Positions 11,543 through 21,769 of a DNA stretch of 64,000 nt are shown piece by piece. This DNA comes from Acheta domesticus. Its lineage: Eukaryota; Arthropoda; Insecta; Orthoptera; Gryllidae. Every line of letters starts with the position of its first letter. Within the stretch, counting starts at the first letter, position 1. The notes under the pieces were generated by a model. The model saw only the letters and a program-made list of their open reading frames with translations, made no database searches and was not told where the DNA came from. The stretch spans positions 4,999,371 through 5,063,370 of the forward strand of contig JAHLJT010000631.1 of NCBI GenBank assembly GCA_031308135.1. Reading direction: 5' to 3'. The translations under genes and the position numbers were made by a program.

Positions 11543-13698
11543 ATCTGATCTTTCTCCTCTTATGATTAGCGCTAACTTACGTTTTGCATTCGGCGTAATT
11601 TACAGAGACAAATCTAAAAGCCATATTTCCTTCAGTTCGTTTATCTTGTAAGAATATTTAATTAGTTTGCTTCAATGAGCTTAATTGAAATAGAATGTAA
11701 TTACTGCAACTCTTTCAAAGAATATGTAAAAAATGCAAGTTTGCATTACTTGCTGTTACTGTGATATTTATGTCATGACGTCATATTCTACCGTTTTCAC
11801 TTCTGCTAGTCATGCTGCTTAGCGCTTTAATTCGGTAGTCGTGTTCTTAACACGTTTGAAAGAGTTCACACTACGTAAGTATTTCGTGCAGTTCATTTAC
11901 TTTTTGTATTTGCTCAAAGACGTTTTCTCTTTTATTAAACCTTGTTTGATAAACAAGTGTGTGAACGTAAAAATAGAGCGTTGCAGGAATATAAAATACG
12001 AATTCACGAAATTGCCTGCCGCACATATGCAAAGGTATAGTTGACAACTTTATTGCCGTCAATATCGAATTGTGCCACATTCTTTATGGTCTGTTATAAA
12101 ACTATATCGATCGATAAGTTTTGGTGCAAGTGTTGTTGTTATTTTCTACTTTTATTCAGTTTCTTAGAAAACTGCTTACAACTATTTTCGTATCACAATT
12201 TTAATGTTATAATACTCAGGGAGAGAAGCACGAACAATTATTAACGAGAAAGACGAATTTCAAATTTTAATTTCTGCTTCTCAGGCTACGTTGTGAGAAG
12301 TGAATTTATCGTTTTCTTCTTCATTTTAATATTAGAAACTTTCCACGACAATATGAATACCCTCATCCATCGAAACTAGAAGAGTGTAAACTGATAATAG
12401 AACATTTATTTTAATAAATAAATTAATACAATACTACTTTTAATGTAAACCAGCTACCTCCGCAAATGATATAACCTTTTATAATAAATGGATGTGATAT
12501 ACACAATGTAAACAAGTATTCATATTATTGAAATTCATATTGGCAAATATATTTCGAATTTTCTGTCAAACACTAAGAATACCCGATATACTTTTGGGAG
12601 CAGTGAAAAAAGACATTACAAAATAAATGTTCGATTTTTAATATTGCAAATTAATAGGTTTCATTGATGTAACTCCATTAGCTTGATATCCTGCAAAAAT
12701 ATTATATACAGTGTGAGGAACAAAGCGAGATTAACAAGGTGGTTTGATATTGAGCATCATGTGGCTGTAGAAAAAAAACCAAACGTTTTCAACAGCGTTA
12801 AAAAGTGTTTAAAAATCATTGTTTACAGGTACTTCGAGAAAGCATTATTCGTCAGGGGAAAATCGAATTAGAAATATTACCATTACGATACCTAATGTAT
12901 ATCCATAGAATTAACTGTTGTATTTCTCCATAGAATATATATCCCTAGAATTAACATACATAGAATTATAGAATATACATCCACTGTTATATTACTATTA
13001 CGATCTCTAATGTATATCCGTAGAATTAACTGTTATTCTCTTACATTTCTCCAAAATCTTTTTCCTCTAAATACATACATCTATGAAAAAAAGCACAAGA
13101 ATCAGAAGCTGCAAAGTCACTTCTAAAATATATACAGTAATACAACAGTTCAATTTTTTTAAATCTATAAGTGAAAAAATTAACGATGGAGTTTTTAAAT
13201 TATTTTAAGCCATATTTCGATTGTTTACATAATTCAAAGCAGGCCTGACAATTGAAACTCTTACCCTTTCTTTGCGGACAGATTCTGATTTATTTTCTAA
13301 GACATTGCCACCACCAAACGTTATTAAAAATCATTATAATAGTTTAGAGGGTTAACATGTCGCATACTCTTACATCGTGAAGGCAGGTTGTAATATTAAA
13401 TTAAAACATTGGAAATGTCGCATAGAATAAAATAACATATGTATAATTTTCGGAAAGCATTTTGACAGAATTTGTTTCTTGTCTTCTTGTCCGGAAATAT
13501 CTTACTCGAACTGTCGTGAACGACTTCCCAGACCACTGAAGTAAATAACTATAAATCTAAAGGCCTACGTTATTTACAAATTTCACTTTATTGACAGAAA
13601 TGTCTTCTGAGGAGAAAATGAGATGTTGTACTTGTTAAGAGTAATTAGTTATCTTCTGCTGATTTTTTTCGCATCTCATCTTAAAAACAGTAATAACT
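11543..13698. other. AT-rich non-coding part of segment copy 1
   Basis: No gene recognised. It contains microrepeats such as CATAGAATTA at 12905-13030, where TATATCC and TAGAATTAAC recur several times. It would be an intron or intergenic DNA on the 3' side of the minus-strand NRF-type exon. Confidence 0.5.
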
Positions 13699-15830
13699 CG
13701 TAATACCTCTTCCTATGAAATTCTCAAAATAATCGGTAAATTAAAAAATAAATATTCGGCCGGTTTAGATGAATTTCCGGATTGTTTGTTAAAGACGTGC
13801 GCGCCAGCCATTATACACCCGTTAACTCACATATTTAATGCATCCTTATGCACCGGAATTTTTCCAGATATTTTTAAAACAGCTAAGATTAAGCCGCTCT
13901 TCAAAAAAGGCAACAAAAATTAAGTTCAAAATTATCGGCCAATTTCTCTTTTGTCAGTTTTTTCAAAAATATTAGAGAGACTTTTTTATGTGCGAATGGA
14001 AACCTTTCTGAATAAACACGACGCGTTTTCAAATTGCCAACATGGATTCCGGAAATCAAAATCTACGGAAACAGCCATTTTTTCTTTTCTTAAGGATGTT
14101 GCCTCATCATTGGATCAAACGAAGCAACTATTGGAATATTTTTAGATCTTTCAAAAGCTTTTGACGTCATTGATCATAACATTTTACTTTCAAAATTACC
14201 TTCGTATGGAATCCGTGGTATTGCTCTAGATTGGCTATGTTCGTACCTTAAACAACGATCTCAGAGAGTAGAAATACCTTACTGGAATGATGGAACTTTA
14301 TGTACACACCTTTCCCGTTCTTTGCCAATTGTACGTGGAGTCCCGCAAGGATCGATTTTAGGCCCTATTCTCTTCCTATTATACGTAAATGACATGCCCT
14401 TAGCGATTCGAAACGGAAGAACAGTTCTCTTTGCGGATGATACAAATATTCTTTGCAACAAAGAAACCGTAAATAGTACAATATCAGACGTTTCAAATTG
14501 GTTCCGTAATAACAAATTAAAAGTAAATGAAAATAAAACAGTTTCAATGCAGTTTTCCATATCAAATAAAAATTTCTGTACTCCATTGAAAATGAACGGT
14601 GTGCCATTGACTGATGTTAATGTAACAAAATTTTTAGGTCTATCAATTCAGTCAAACCTCAAATGGAATGCCCACTTAAATGAATTGAACACAAAATTAA
14701 GCTCATTATGCTACGCGTTCAGAATTCTTTCAAATTCCGTCAGCCTTCATACAGCTCGTTGTGTATATTTTGCCAATGTTCACTCCCGCCTGAGATATGG
14801 CATAATATTTTGGGGAAACACATCTTATAGTTCACAGACTTTCAGATTACAAAAAAGAATTGTACGAATAATAAGCAAATCCAACCCACGTGATTCTTGT
14901 AAGTCACTCTTTATTAATCTAGGAATTTTACCATTACATTGTCTCCTGATTTACGAATCAGTAGTTTTTGTCAAAAATGACTTACTTAAGGACGGGAATA
15001 TATTTTCAGCAAACGCCGATGTCTATAAGTATAACACACGACGTAGTAATCATATTCACCAGGTGGCAGTATCAACAGCTCACTACAAAAAATTCACATA
15101 CAATTCATGTACATTACTCTACAACACTTTGCCAGAAGACATTAAACGATTAAATTCAATAGAAAAGTTTAAGTCCCAAGTAAAATCTTTTCTGCTGCAT
15201 AACTGTTTCTATACAATTCGAGACTATACCGAGCATCAAAAAGGAAAGTAGAATTAATTTTAACAATGATAGTTAATGTAATTATTTATCATTTGGACTG
15301 TATAATTCTAAAGAACCTGTAACAAGTATTGTACCACAGTTTCTGGGTTGATGGCCCCCATCTCGATCAGGTTTTTCGTCCAGTTTCCCTGATCCTTGAG
15401 TAAATGCTGAGATGGTCCCTTGTTTTGCTTCTGGACATAAATGTAACTTCATTATTTGTGCACGTCTTCTGAATTTCAGTGGAAATATAGTTATTCAAAT
15501 TATCGTTTTTCATATTATCGCGGCAAAAAGTATTATTCTTTCATGAAGAACATGAGGGTTCAGGGCAGAAATTTATAGCTAATTTACCTTTGAAAATATT
15601 TAATATTATACCTAATTTACTTTGAAAATTTTATTATATAGGAGCGAATATTTTTGTCAACAAAACTCGAAAAAAACTCTCTTTTCTGTATTCAAAATTC
15701 GAGTAGAATATGGTTTAGGATAGAGACCACAGAATTATGAAAACGTGCACAAAATTCACTTCTCCCCATAGCTCGTCATACGCAGTTTTTAACTGTTTTT
15801 GACGTAAATAAATAAAATAAAATAAAATAA
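13699..15830 (+). mobile_element. CR1/L2-group-like non-LTR retrotransposon, 5'-truncated
   Basis: A 2.13-kb insertion defined by comparison with copy 2, which is uninterrupted at the matching site (55447). It begins inside the reverse transcriptase region, has a 3' UTR (15252-15800) and ends in (AATAA)n at 15806-15830. The target repeat is at most ACT/AACT and is blurred by the tail. Truncation at the 5' end is typical of LINE insertions. The tandem short-motif tail and the RT style (GVPQGSILGPILFLLY, LDLSKAFDVIDH) suit the CR1/L2 group; a precise clade needs alignment. Confidence 0.8.
13715..15251 (+). pseudogene. Reverse transcriptase fragment, CR1/L2-like
   Basis: The catalytic polymerase of a non-LTR retrotransposon, missing its endonuclease. 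Visible motifs in order are: KPLFKKGN near 13895; NYRPISLLSVFSKILERL from about 13930; HGFRKSKSTETAI near 14040; LDLSKAFDVIDH near 14145; GVPQGSILGPILF near 14337; and the active-site box FADDT near 14430. A thumb region and C-terminal part run to a stop at 15249-15251. The frame is broken by an in-frame TAA at 13921-13923 and by a one-base shift near 14130-14140, so no full protein is made from this sequence as it stands. The last open stretch is about 309 codons. The breaks may be true decay or indel errors, since homopolymer indels are common between the two segment copies. Confidence 0.85.
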
Positions 15831-16251
15831 ACTGTTTTGACAGCTACGTACAAAATTAATTAAACCACTGCAGTATCAGTTTCTAAATGCATTATTTCAA
15901 ACAATGGCGACTTGATGACGATGCATTGTTTGAAACAATGGCAATTGATTCGGGGGTAGACCTTTATTTATTAATTATTTATCTATTAATAATTTATATT
16001 TCACTAGTACAAAACTACCAGTAAACGACAAAAAAATGTATCTTCAAATTGTTTACTAGAAAGTATTTTAACACAATGAATTGCGTTTGAATTTCTGAAT
16101 AAAGAGGACTATTACTACAGAAAACTGAATTATGTGATAAACACAACCAAGCGACAAGTGTTTGACGCGTGGAGAAGAGCGAGAAAGGCGACTTTTAACG
16201 GTTTCGCCCGCGCGCGCCGCCCTTGGGCCGGCGCGCCGGCCGCATACTTAC
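15831..16251. other. Presumed intron 1 of the NRF-type gene (5' part)
   Basis: On the minus strand this directly follows the splice donor GTAAGTATG (16251 leftward). No further exon was recognised anywhere to the left in the window, so the intron must be long or the downstream exons lie outside. An imperfect direct repeat with CAAACAATGGC is present at 15898-15945. Confidence 0.5.
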
Positions 16252-16710
16252 TTTTCACGGCCCATTTCTCCGTGGACTTGAGCCCGGCCACGTATTGGTG
16301 CACGGTGGCGTTGCAGGCGGCGCTCACGTTCTGCGGGACGGCCAGCACCGCGCCCAGGCGGTAGGGGTCGAAGGGCGCGGAAGAAGTCGTCGAGGTCGGA
16401 CACGTTGAAGGGCTGCGCGTCGTCCCATGCGGAGGAGGGCCGGACGGTGGCCGGGGCGTCGCCGGCGTCCCCGAAGGGCAGCCCGCCGCCGCCGCCGCCG
16501 CCGCCACGCGCGCGCGAGATCTGCAGCAGCACGTCGTCGCCCACGGCGAACACGTCCTCATCGAGGGCGTCGGCGGGCGGCGCGCCGTCGGAGCGGTTGA
16601 AGGCGCGGACGGGCAGCGAGCCCTCGGCGGCGGCGCGGGGCGGGCGGGGCGAGGGCCAGCGCCAAGGCGAGGGCCAGGGCGTGGGCGAGGGCGAGGCCGC
16701 GGCGCGGCAT
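16252..16710 (-). pseudogene. NRF-type first coding exon, copy 1 (two frame-breaking G insertions)
   Basis: Counterpart of the intact exon at 55866-56322, with the same ATG context, Ala-Leu-rich signal peptide, Gly run and splice donor (GTAAGT at 16251 leftward). It is 459 nt instead of 457 because of two one-base insertions in G runs. One is near 16369-16374 (GAAGGGCGCGG here, GAAGGCGCGG in copy 2) and one near 16636-16640 (GCGGGGCGGG versus GCGGGCGGG). They shift the frame between the signal peptide and the mature region and again before the NRF motif. If the segments are alleles, sequencing error in GC-rich homopolymers is the simplest explanation. If they are paralogues, this one is dead. 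Confidence 0.65.
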
Positions 16711-17000
16711 GGCGGCGGCGCGGGGCGACGGGGGCGATGTGTGCGCGGGCGGTCCGCGAGCGGGCTGACAGGAGACCGGCGAGCGAGCGGGTGGAGACGG
16801 TACTGTTCTCGCGGCGCTGCGAGGCGAGCCCAGCCGGCGCTCCGCTGCCCGGGCCGGGGGCGGGAGGGGGGAGGTGGCAGGGCGCGCGCGCGCGTTCGCG
16901 GGGAACAAAGTTTCACCTGCGGACCGCGAAGGCGCCGCCGCCGCGAGGAGGGTCGGGTGGGGGTTGGGCGCGGGCGGCACGGCGCTGTGGGAGCTGGCGA
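16711..17000 (-). promoter_or_regulatory. GC/CpG-rich 5' flank of the NRF-type exon
   Basis: Immediately upstream (minus-strand sense) of the start codon lies about 300 bp of strongly CpG-rich DNA. This is consistent with a 5' UTR and a TATA-less, CpG-dense promoter. No TATA box or initiator can be placed with confidence. Copy 2 carries the same at 56323-56610. Confidence 0.4.
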
Positions 17001-17009
17001 TCGCCGAGG

Positions 17010-17480
17010 AAGATGTCGAGGCAGGAGAAGGCGGAGAAAGAGACGAACGTAGTGCGGGAAGAAGGAGGGTTGGAGAAGAGACAGAGGGAGAAAAAGGTGA
17101 GATAGATGTAAAGGAACAGAAGACGGAAGTGAAGGAAAAGAGGGGACGAAGGAAGAAAAATAGGAGGAGATAAGCAGAGGTGTGGGAAGAGGAGAAGAGA
17201 GGGAATGCGTAGAGATGAAGGAGGATATCGTTATGAGGGGAGGGAGAAGGAGGAGAAAGGTGGTGAAGACAAACAGGGCCAAGGTGAAAGAGGAAGGGAA
17301 GAAAGTGAAGGAGAAAGAGGGAAACAGGGAAAGAGGCGAAGACGTGAAAGAAGAATCGGAGAGGTAGAAGACTACAAGCGGAGGAAAAGGAGAACGAACG
17401 TTAGAGGAAAGCCGGAGTAATACGCAGAGGAAAAGATGAAGAAATGGCGTTGAAGAGGAAAAATGTACAGCGGAAGGGAG
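17010..17480. repeat. ~470-bp purine-rich (GA) tract
   Basis: The plus strand is overwhelmingly A and G (GAGAAAGAG, GGAAGAAGG, GAGGAGAAAGG), with long runs having almost no pyrimidine. It is not a simple short-period tandem array. On the gene's strand it is a pyrimidine-rich tract 5' of the NRF-type exon. Long ORFs of Glu/Lys/Arg (plus) or Ser/Phe/Leu/Pro (minus) are by-products of this composition. The matching tract in copy 2 is 56620-57110. Confidence 0.75.
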
Positions 17481-18185
17481 TGAAGGTGGAGGAAGGGGTG
17501 GGGGCGGAAGCGCGGGCCGCAGGGCGCAGGTGGCGCGTCCGCGTGGGCGCGAATCCCTCGGGGGTGGGGACGGCGCCTCCTTCAGCATCCGCACCGGTTT
17601 CCCCCTCCGCTCCCCTCCCCACCCCCTCCCACGCCGCAGACCCACTGTTCCTTTCGTTACAGCGGCGGCCCCCCTCGCTCCCCGGCGCGGTTACGCAACG
17701 CGAATTAATGATGCACGGTGACGTCCAGCTTTCTCCGGTGCGACAATGAAAATGCACTTTTCTCCGGCGGCGCGGTGCGCGGAGGGCCGTGGGTTGTGTC
17801 TGGTCGTTGCGCCGTGCCTTATGTAAAGCCGTTTCCGTTATCACTGGTCGTCAGTTAAGCTCTTCAAACACGAGTTTCCCGGAGGATGTAACATCTTACA
17901 CGAAAGCGCATCCACGACGGGAGAGCCCCCTGCTCCGCGGAGAACGACGACCCAACGAATCGAAACGAAACGAAACAGACGGAAAACTGATGAGTTCGCG
18001 GATTGGCGTCTCAGCATTGCCTTTAGAGTTGATAGCTTCGATAAGCATTATATAATTATCTAGTTCAAAAGGATTTTCCTTAAGGGAAGTTAATGTAAAT
18101 GATGAAGGAAAAGATTTACTATTTCTTCGGTGTCGTGAGTCAGCCTAGTTCTCAAAATGTTTCCTAGTTCAATAAATCTGTTCGA
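17481..18185. other. GC-rich then mixed upstream flank
   Basis: GC-rich to about 17,800, including a near direct repeat of CTTTTCTCCGG / CTTTCTCCGG around 17,730-17,770, then AT-rich. Possible distal promoter or 5' UTR of the NRF-type gene. No convincing coding block. Confidence 0.35.
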
Positions 18186-18400
18186 ATAATAAATAAATAA
18201 ATGTCTTTATTGGTGGCGAGGCTCTCCTACCTGACAACTACCAAAAGATTAATACAAAACAAAATAAACAGGAGGGCATTCTAAGAAAATACGAATCCTG
18301 TTAGGCCCAAACTTTCTCACAAGTGCTACTGAATTGAAAAGACGAGCTTAGGCGAATAAAAATTGAAGGGATCAGTTGCAACGTAATGATAATCCGCATT
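18186..18400 (-). mobile_element. Probable LINE 3' end fragment
   Basis: On the minus strand the sequence ends with GGTGGC... upstream of CACCAATAAAGACATTTATTTATTTATT. This is a polyadenylation-like AATAAA followed by an (ATTT)n tail, which is characteristic of non-LTR element 3' ends. The body is short and unassigned. The matching fragment in copy 2 starts near 57,796. Confidence 0.4.
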
Positions 18401-19227
18401 TCAAATACACATCCAAAATAAAAATATTGTGATAGTATTTTCCCAAGAAACAAACATTATGACCAAACTCTATGCAGACAGATAATAGTACTTCAGTGAG
18501 TGTATGAAAAACAAGAATAAAATATTCCAAAAATGAGGAATTTACACAATTTTTCCGTTTTCTTTCGGCTTAAAAAAGTAAGGGTTATTTATTACTACAG
18601 TGTTTCGCCTTTAATTACTGTCGTTGAGAGGAATGAGACAAGCATCGGGAGTGCGTTGATCTAATTGAAATTCAAGAGAATTGGTTTAGTGTTTTAAAAT
18701 GAAAAATTTAATTAGTTTAAATAAATAATATTTTATTTTAAAGACGGGCGAATGCTTAACAGGTGTAGTGACTCAGAGGAGTTTGAGATAAGTTGCAAAA
18801 TATTAAGATATACAGACGAACAGTAGATCCCTGCTATTTAACGAGACTGAAATCCAGTGGAACGTACTTGCTATGGTGCCGTCGACTTTTCGAGGCAGAT
18901 TTTCAAGAAGAAATCGGATTCCACATTAATCAGGCACGCTATCCATAGCCGCCTTCCGCTTTCGAGAAAACAAGTGACTCAGACGTTTCCTCTCTTTACC
19001 TTATTGCTCTGTTACCGGTTAACCCGGCTGCAATGGTGAATGCGAGTACTTTAGTAAGTGAATATTCCTAGATCTGGAGCTTCTCTGAGTCAAATGGGGG
19101 CACGAGTATCGACTACAGCTATAACTGGCCGGATGATGTGTCATTTGCGCGTTTTGCTGTGATCAATTGCAAGAAAGTGCCCAAAAAGTAAAGATGAAGC
19201 AAGATCCCCTGCAATTCGTGCAAGCAT
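18401..19227. other. AT-rich non-coding DNA
   Basis: No gene recognised. It aligns to 58,010-58,835 of copy 2. The open frame at 18857-19039, though present in both copies, has no domain I know. Confidence 0.4.
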
Positions 19228-19254
19228 TATCCCCTGCAATTCGTGCAGGGGATA
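19228..19254. repeat. Perfect 11-bp-arm hairpin, present only in copy 1
   Basis: TATCCCCTGCA and its exact reverse complement are separated by 5 bases. Copy 2 has only a single GCAGGGGATA here (58841-58852), so copy 1 gained an inverted plus a direct duplicate of a short sequence. This is the signature of template switching. Confidence 0.75.
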
Positions 19255-19269
19255 ATTTAACAAAAAAGA

Positions 19270-19400
19270 ATTACGATCGACTCCAGTTACAGTCAATTTG
19301 GATATAGTGAACTCTCGGTTATAGTGAACTTAAGTCATTGACAAATAAGCACAAAAAGATTCCGTTATAGTGAACTCTGGACCCCGGCTATAGTGAACGT
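19270..19400 (+). repeat. Repeated TATAGTGAAC motifs, possible Tigger/pogo terminal region
   Basis: TATAGTGAAC occurs four times in about 105 bp (GGATATAGTGAAC, GGTTATAGTGAAC, CGTTATAGTGAAC, GGCTATAGTGAAC). Similar TATAGTGA(A/T)C words occur near 25742 (ATATAGTGATC) in the same orientation. Terminal or subterminal repeats of this style are known from pogo/Tigger elements, but I cannot identify a matching inverted end, so the assignment is weak. The copy 2 equivalent at 58,885-58,980 has one repeat fewer. Confidence 0.35.
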
Positions 19401-20043
19401 GGAACATAAAACGTCCTGAAAATTAATTCCCTCTTGGAAAAAAATATGTCTCCTAAGTGCCACAAATTCCAAGACTAGGCAGTTTGAAAAAAAACCGTCA
19501 TGTTATAAAATAATATCAATATCAAATATCAAATAATATCCAATAATAATAAAAAATAACATCTAGGTCATAACCGGAGAAGTCTCCCCTGAAACAGCGG
19601 GACTCCGAATGGAGACCTTACAGAGTAAGTCAGTTTTACTGCGGACACAAAAGGACGTGTCCTGTGTGGGCTACCACTGCCAGCGATTGCTTGTTTCAGT
19701 TTTAACCCGTAACTGGCGAGATCATTTTTGTCACCTAACTAGTGATGTGCGAACTACACGTACCCCAACACAAAAACTTGCTTACAAGTGTTGAAATAAT
19801 AAAATGTCTTTTTTGGTGATATGAACAAGAAATATTATGCATTATCATTAGGATGATTACAAAAATAATTAAATAAGAAGCACTGTAACTTACCAAAATT
19901 AAAAAAATATTTTAGTGTCAACATGATTCACTAAGAAAGCACTACTCCAACTATATGCGGAATAAATACACAGACTAATTGTAAATTTGTTTTTTTGAGG
20001 ACCAGACTCTGATTAAGAAGAACCAATTAATCAAATCTTATGA
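19401..20043. other. AT-rich non-coding DNA
   Basis: No gene or repeat boundary seen. It aligns to about 58,985-59,613 of copy 2. Confidence 0.45.
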
Positions 20044-20056
20044 CTAATACAACACA
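20044..20056. repeat. 5' target-site duplication of the Jockey-like LINE
   Basis: CTAATACAACACA (13 bp) is repeated perfectly at 24747-24759 and occurs once in copy 2 at about 59614-59626. This is direct evidence of target-primed integration. Confidence 0.95.
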
Positions 20057-20337
20057 TTCTCGTTCCGACCGCTGAGGCCGAGCACAATCGTTATCAGTAG
20101 TCGCCTTCGTTCGCACCGGAGAGGCCGAACCAGTCTAGGCCCGGTCTTTCATGTGCAAAGTGTTGTTCTGTCCTGTGTTGACTGTGTAAACTAGTATTCT
20201 CATACTATTTTGTGTTTTTTTTACTTGTGACTAGTTTCAATGTGTAGAAAGGTGTCATAAGTTTTGAAGTTAAAATAACTACAGACTCTACTTCATGCGC
20301 TGGCGTAGGCCGGTGCATATCGGAATCTCTCAACATA

Positions 20338-21754
20338 TTGAATTCTGATTCACAAAATGAGTTGATGTCGACCAACCTTCTGCAATCATCACTTGGTCAT
20401 CAGCAAATATATCAGCAAAACATGGAGTCACAAAACATGGATCCCCATGCAAATGGCCAACACCACGTCTCAGCAGGTGCAGAATTCTATCTACAAAGTG
20501 GAACGTCCTCCAACGGAAATTTTCCCTCAGATCCAACTGTAAGTGACGGTACATCAACTGCTCAGGCAAGTACATTCACGAATGTTCTTTCACCCATAGT
20601 TCAGTCGTCCAAGAGACCGCGTAGTAAACAGTGACCCAAATGAGCCGTCGAAGAAAATTAGTCAAGATCAAGTGTAGAATATTCAATCCCCACTAGTAAT
20701 AGTTTCAGCGCCTTACAAAATCTCCAAGGACTCTGAGGAAATCAATCCGATCCCCCCAGTGTTTGTGTATAACATTGATAACCTCACAGAAATTCACGAT
20801 CTCTTAAAAAACACCCTAAAAAGTGAATTTTCTACCGAGTTAAAATTTGGCAAGGTTAAAATTCAAACGGAAAACAGCGAAGACTACAGACTGTTAGTGA
20901 ACATGCTAAATACTAATAACAAATCATTTCACACTTACGCTGACCCGTTATCAAAAAAGTTATCTATTGTAATAAAAGATGTTCACCAATCCTTTACTGA
21001 AGATCAAATTCTCGCAGAACTTGTATCGAAAAACTTTCAAGTTGTGAAAGTCAATAGACTACATAACAAAGAAGGTCAGCCAATTCCTGTCGTTTCAGTG
21101 ATAATTGTGAAAGAAAATAGGTGGCAAGATATTTTTAAATTAAATAGACTGTGTCATGCTGTTGTTCGTGTTGAACAGCGAAAACGTCTCCCAGGGCCAG
21201 TTCAATGCTCAAGATGCCAAGACTATAATCATACCAAAAACTATTGCAATAGAAAAATTCATTGTGCTATTTGTACGGGCAATCATTTCACCAAAGATTG
21301 TAAGGAACCGAGCAACTTTGTACCAGTATGTAGTAATTGCAAAGTGAAAGGTCACAGGGCAAATGTGAGATCGAATGTTTGTTCATATTATGACAAAATT
21401 GCAAAATCTAAATCAAACAAAAACGGTAAGGGAACTAAAAATCCACCTTCAACCAATAATAATATCAATAACAATAACAATAATAACAATAATTTTACTT
21501 ATCAAGCTAGAGAGTTTCCTGGCCTGCCTTTCACTAATAACATTCCTAATTTTAATTTCTCAACTCGCTCACAAAACCCCCCTCCCGCCTCAACCAATGT
21601 TAATGATGCTTCTTCAAATAGTTCAACTAACAATGCAAACGGAAATTTTAACTTAAGTGAGTTCCTGACTAGCCATATTGTCAATTTCTTTGGTCGTTTA
21701 ATTCAATCGTTCCTCCCTACTTTAATTGATAATATAAAAAACCTCAATTCTTAG
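20338..21754 (+). pseudogene. LINE ORF1 (Gag-like, CCHC zinc-knuckle nucleic-acid-binding protein), frame-broken
   Basis: The RNA-binding chaperone of the element's RNP particle. The N-terminal ~98 codons (20338-20634) are Gln/Ser/Asn-rich. The reading frame then moves by one base near 20625 and meets a TAG at about 20674-20676, before reopening through IPPVFVYNIDN (about 20750-20785) to the end. Near 21205-21390 come three Cys clusters: CSRCQDYNHTKNYC, CAICTGNHFTKDC and CSNCKVKGHRANVRSNVC. The first two fit CX2CX4HX4C-type knuckles. A poly-Asn stretch (21440-21500) and an Asn/Ser/Pro-rich tail follow. It overlaps or abuts ORF2. Confidence 0.85.
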
Positions 21755-21769
21755 CTCAATTTTCCAAAA

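Noticed and set aside
16248..17645. 465-codon minus-strand open frame
   Set aside because: Its middle is a translation of the purine/pyrimidine tract (Ser/Phe/Leu runs), and its end is the NRF exon read in disturbed frames. No independent domain.
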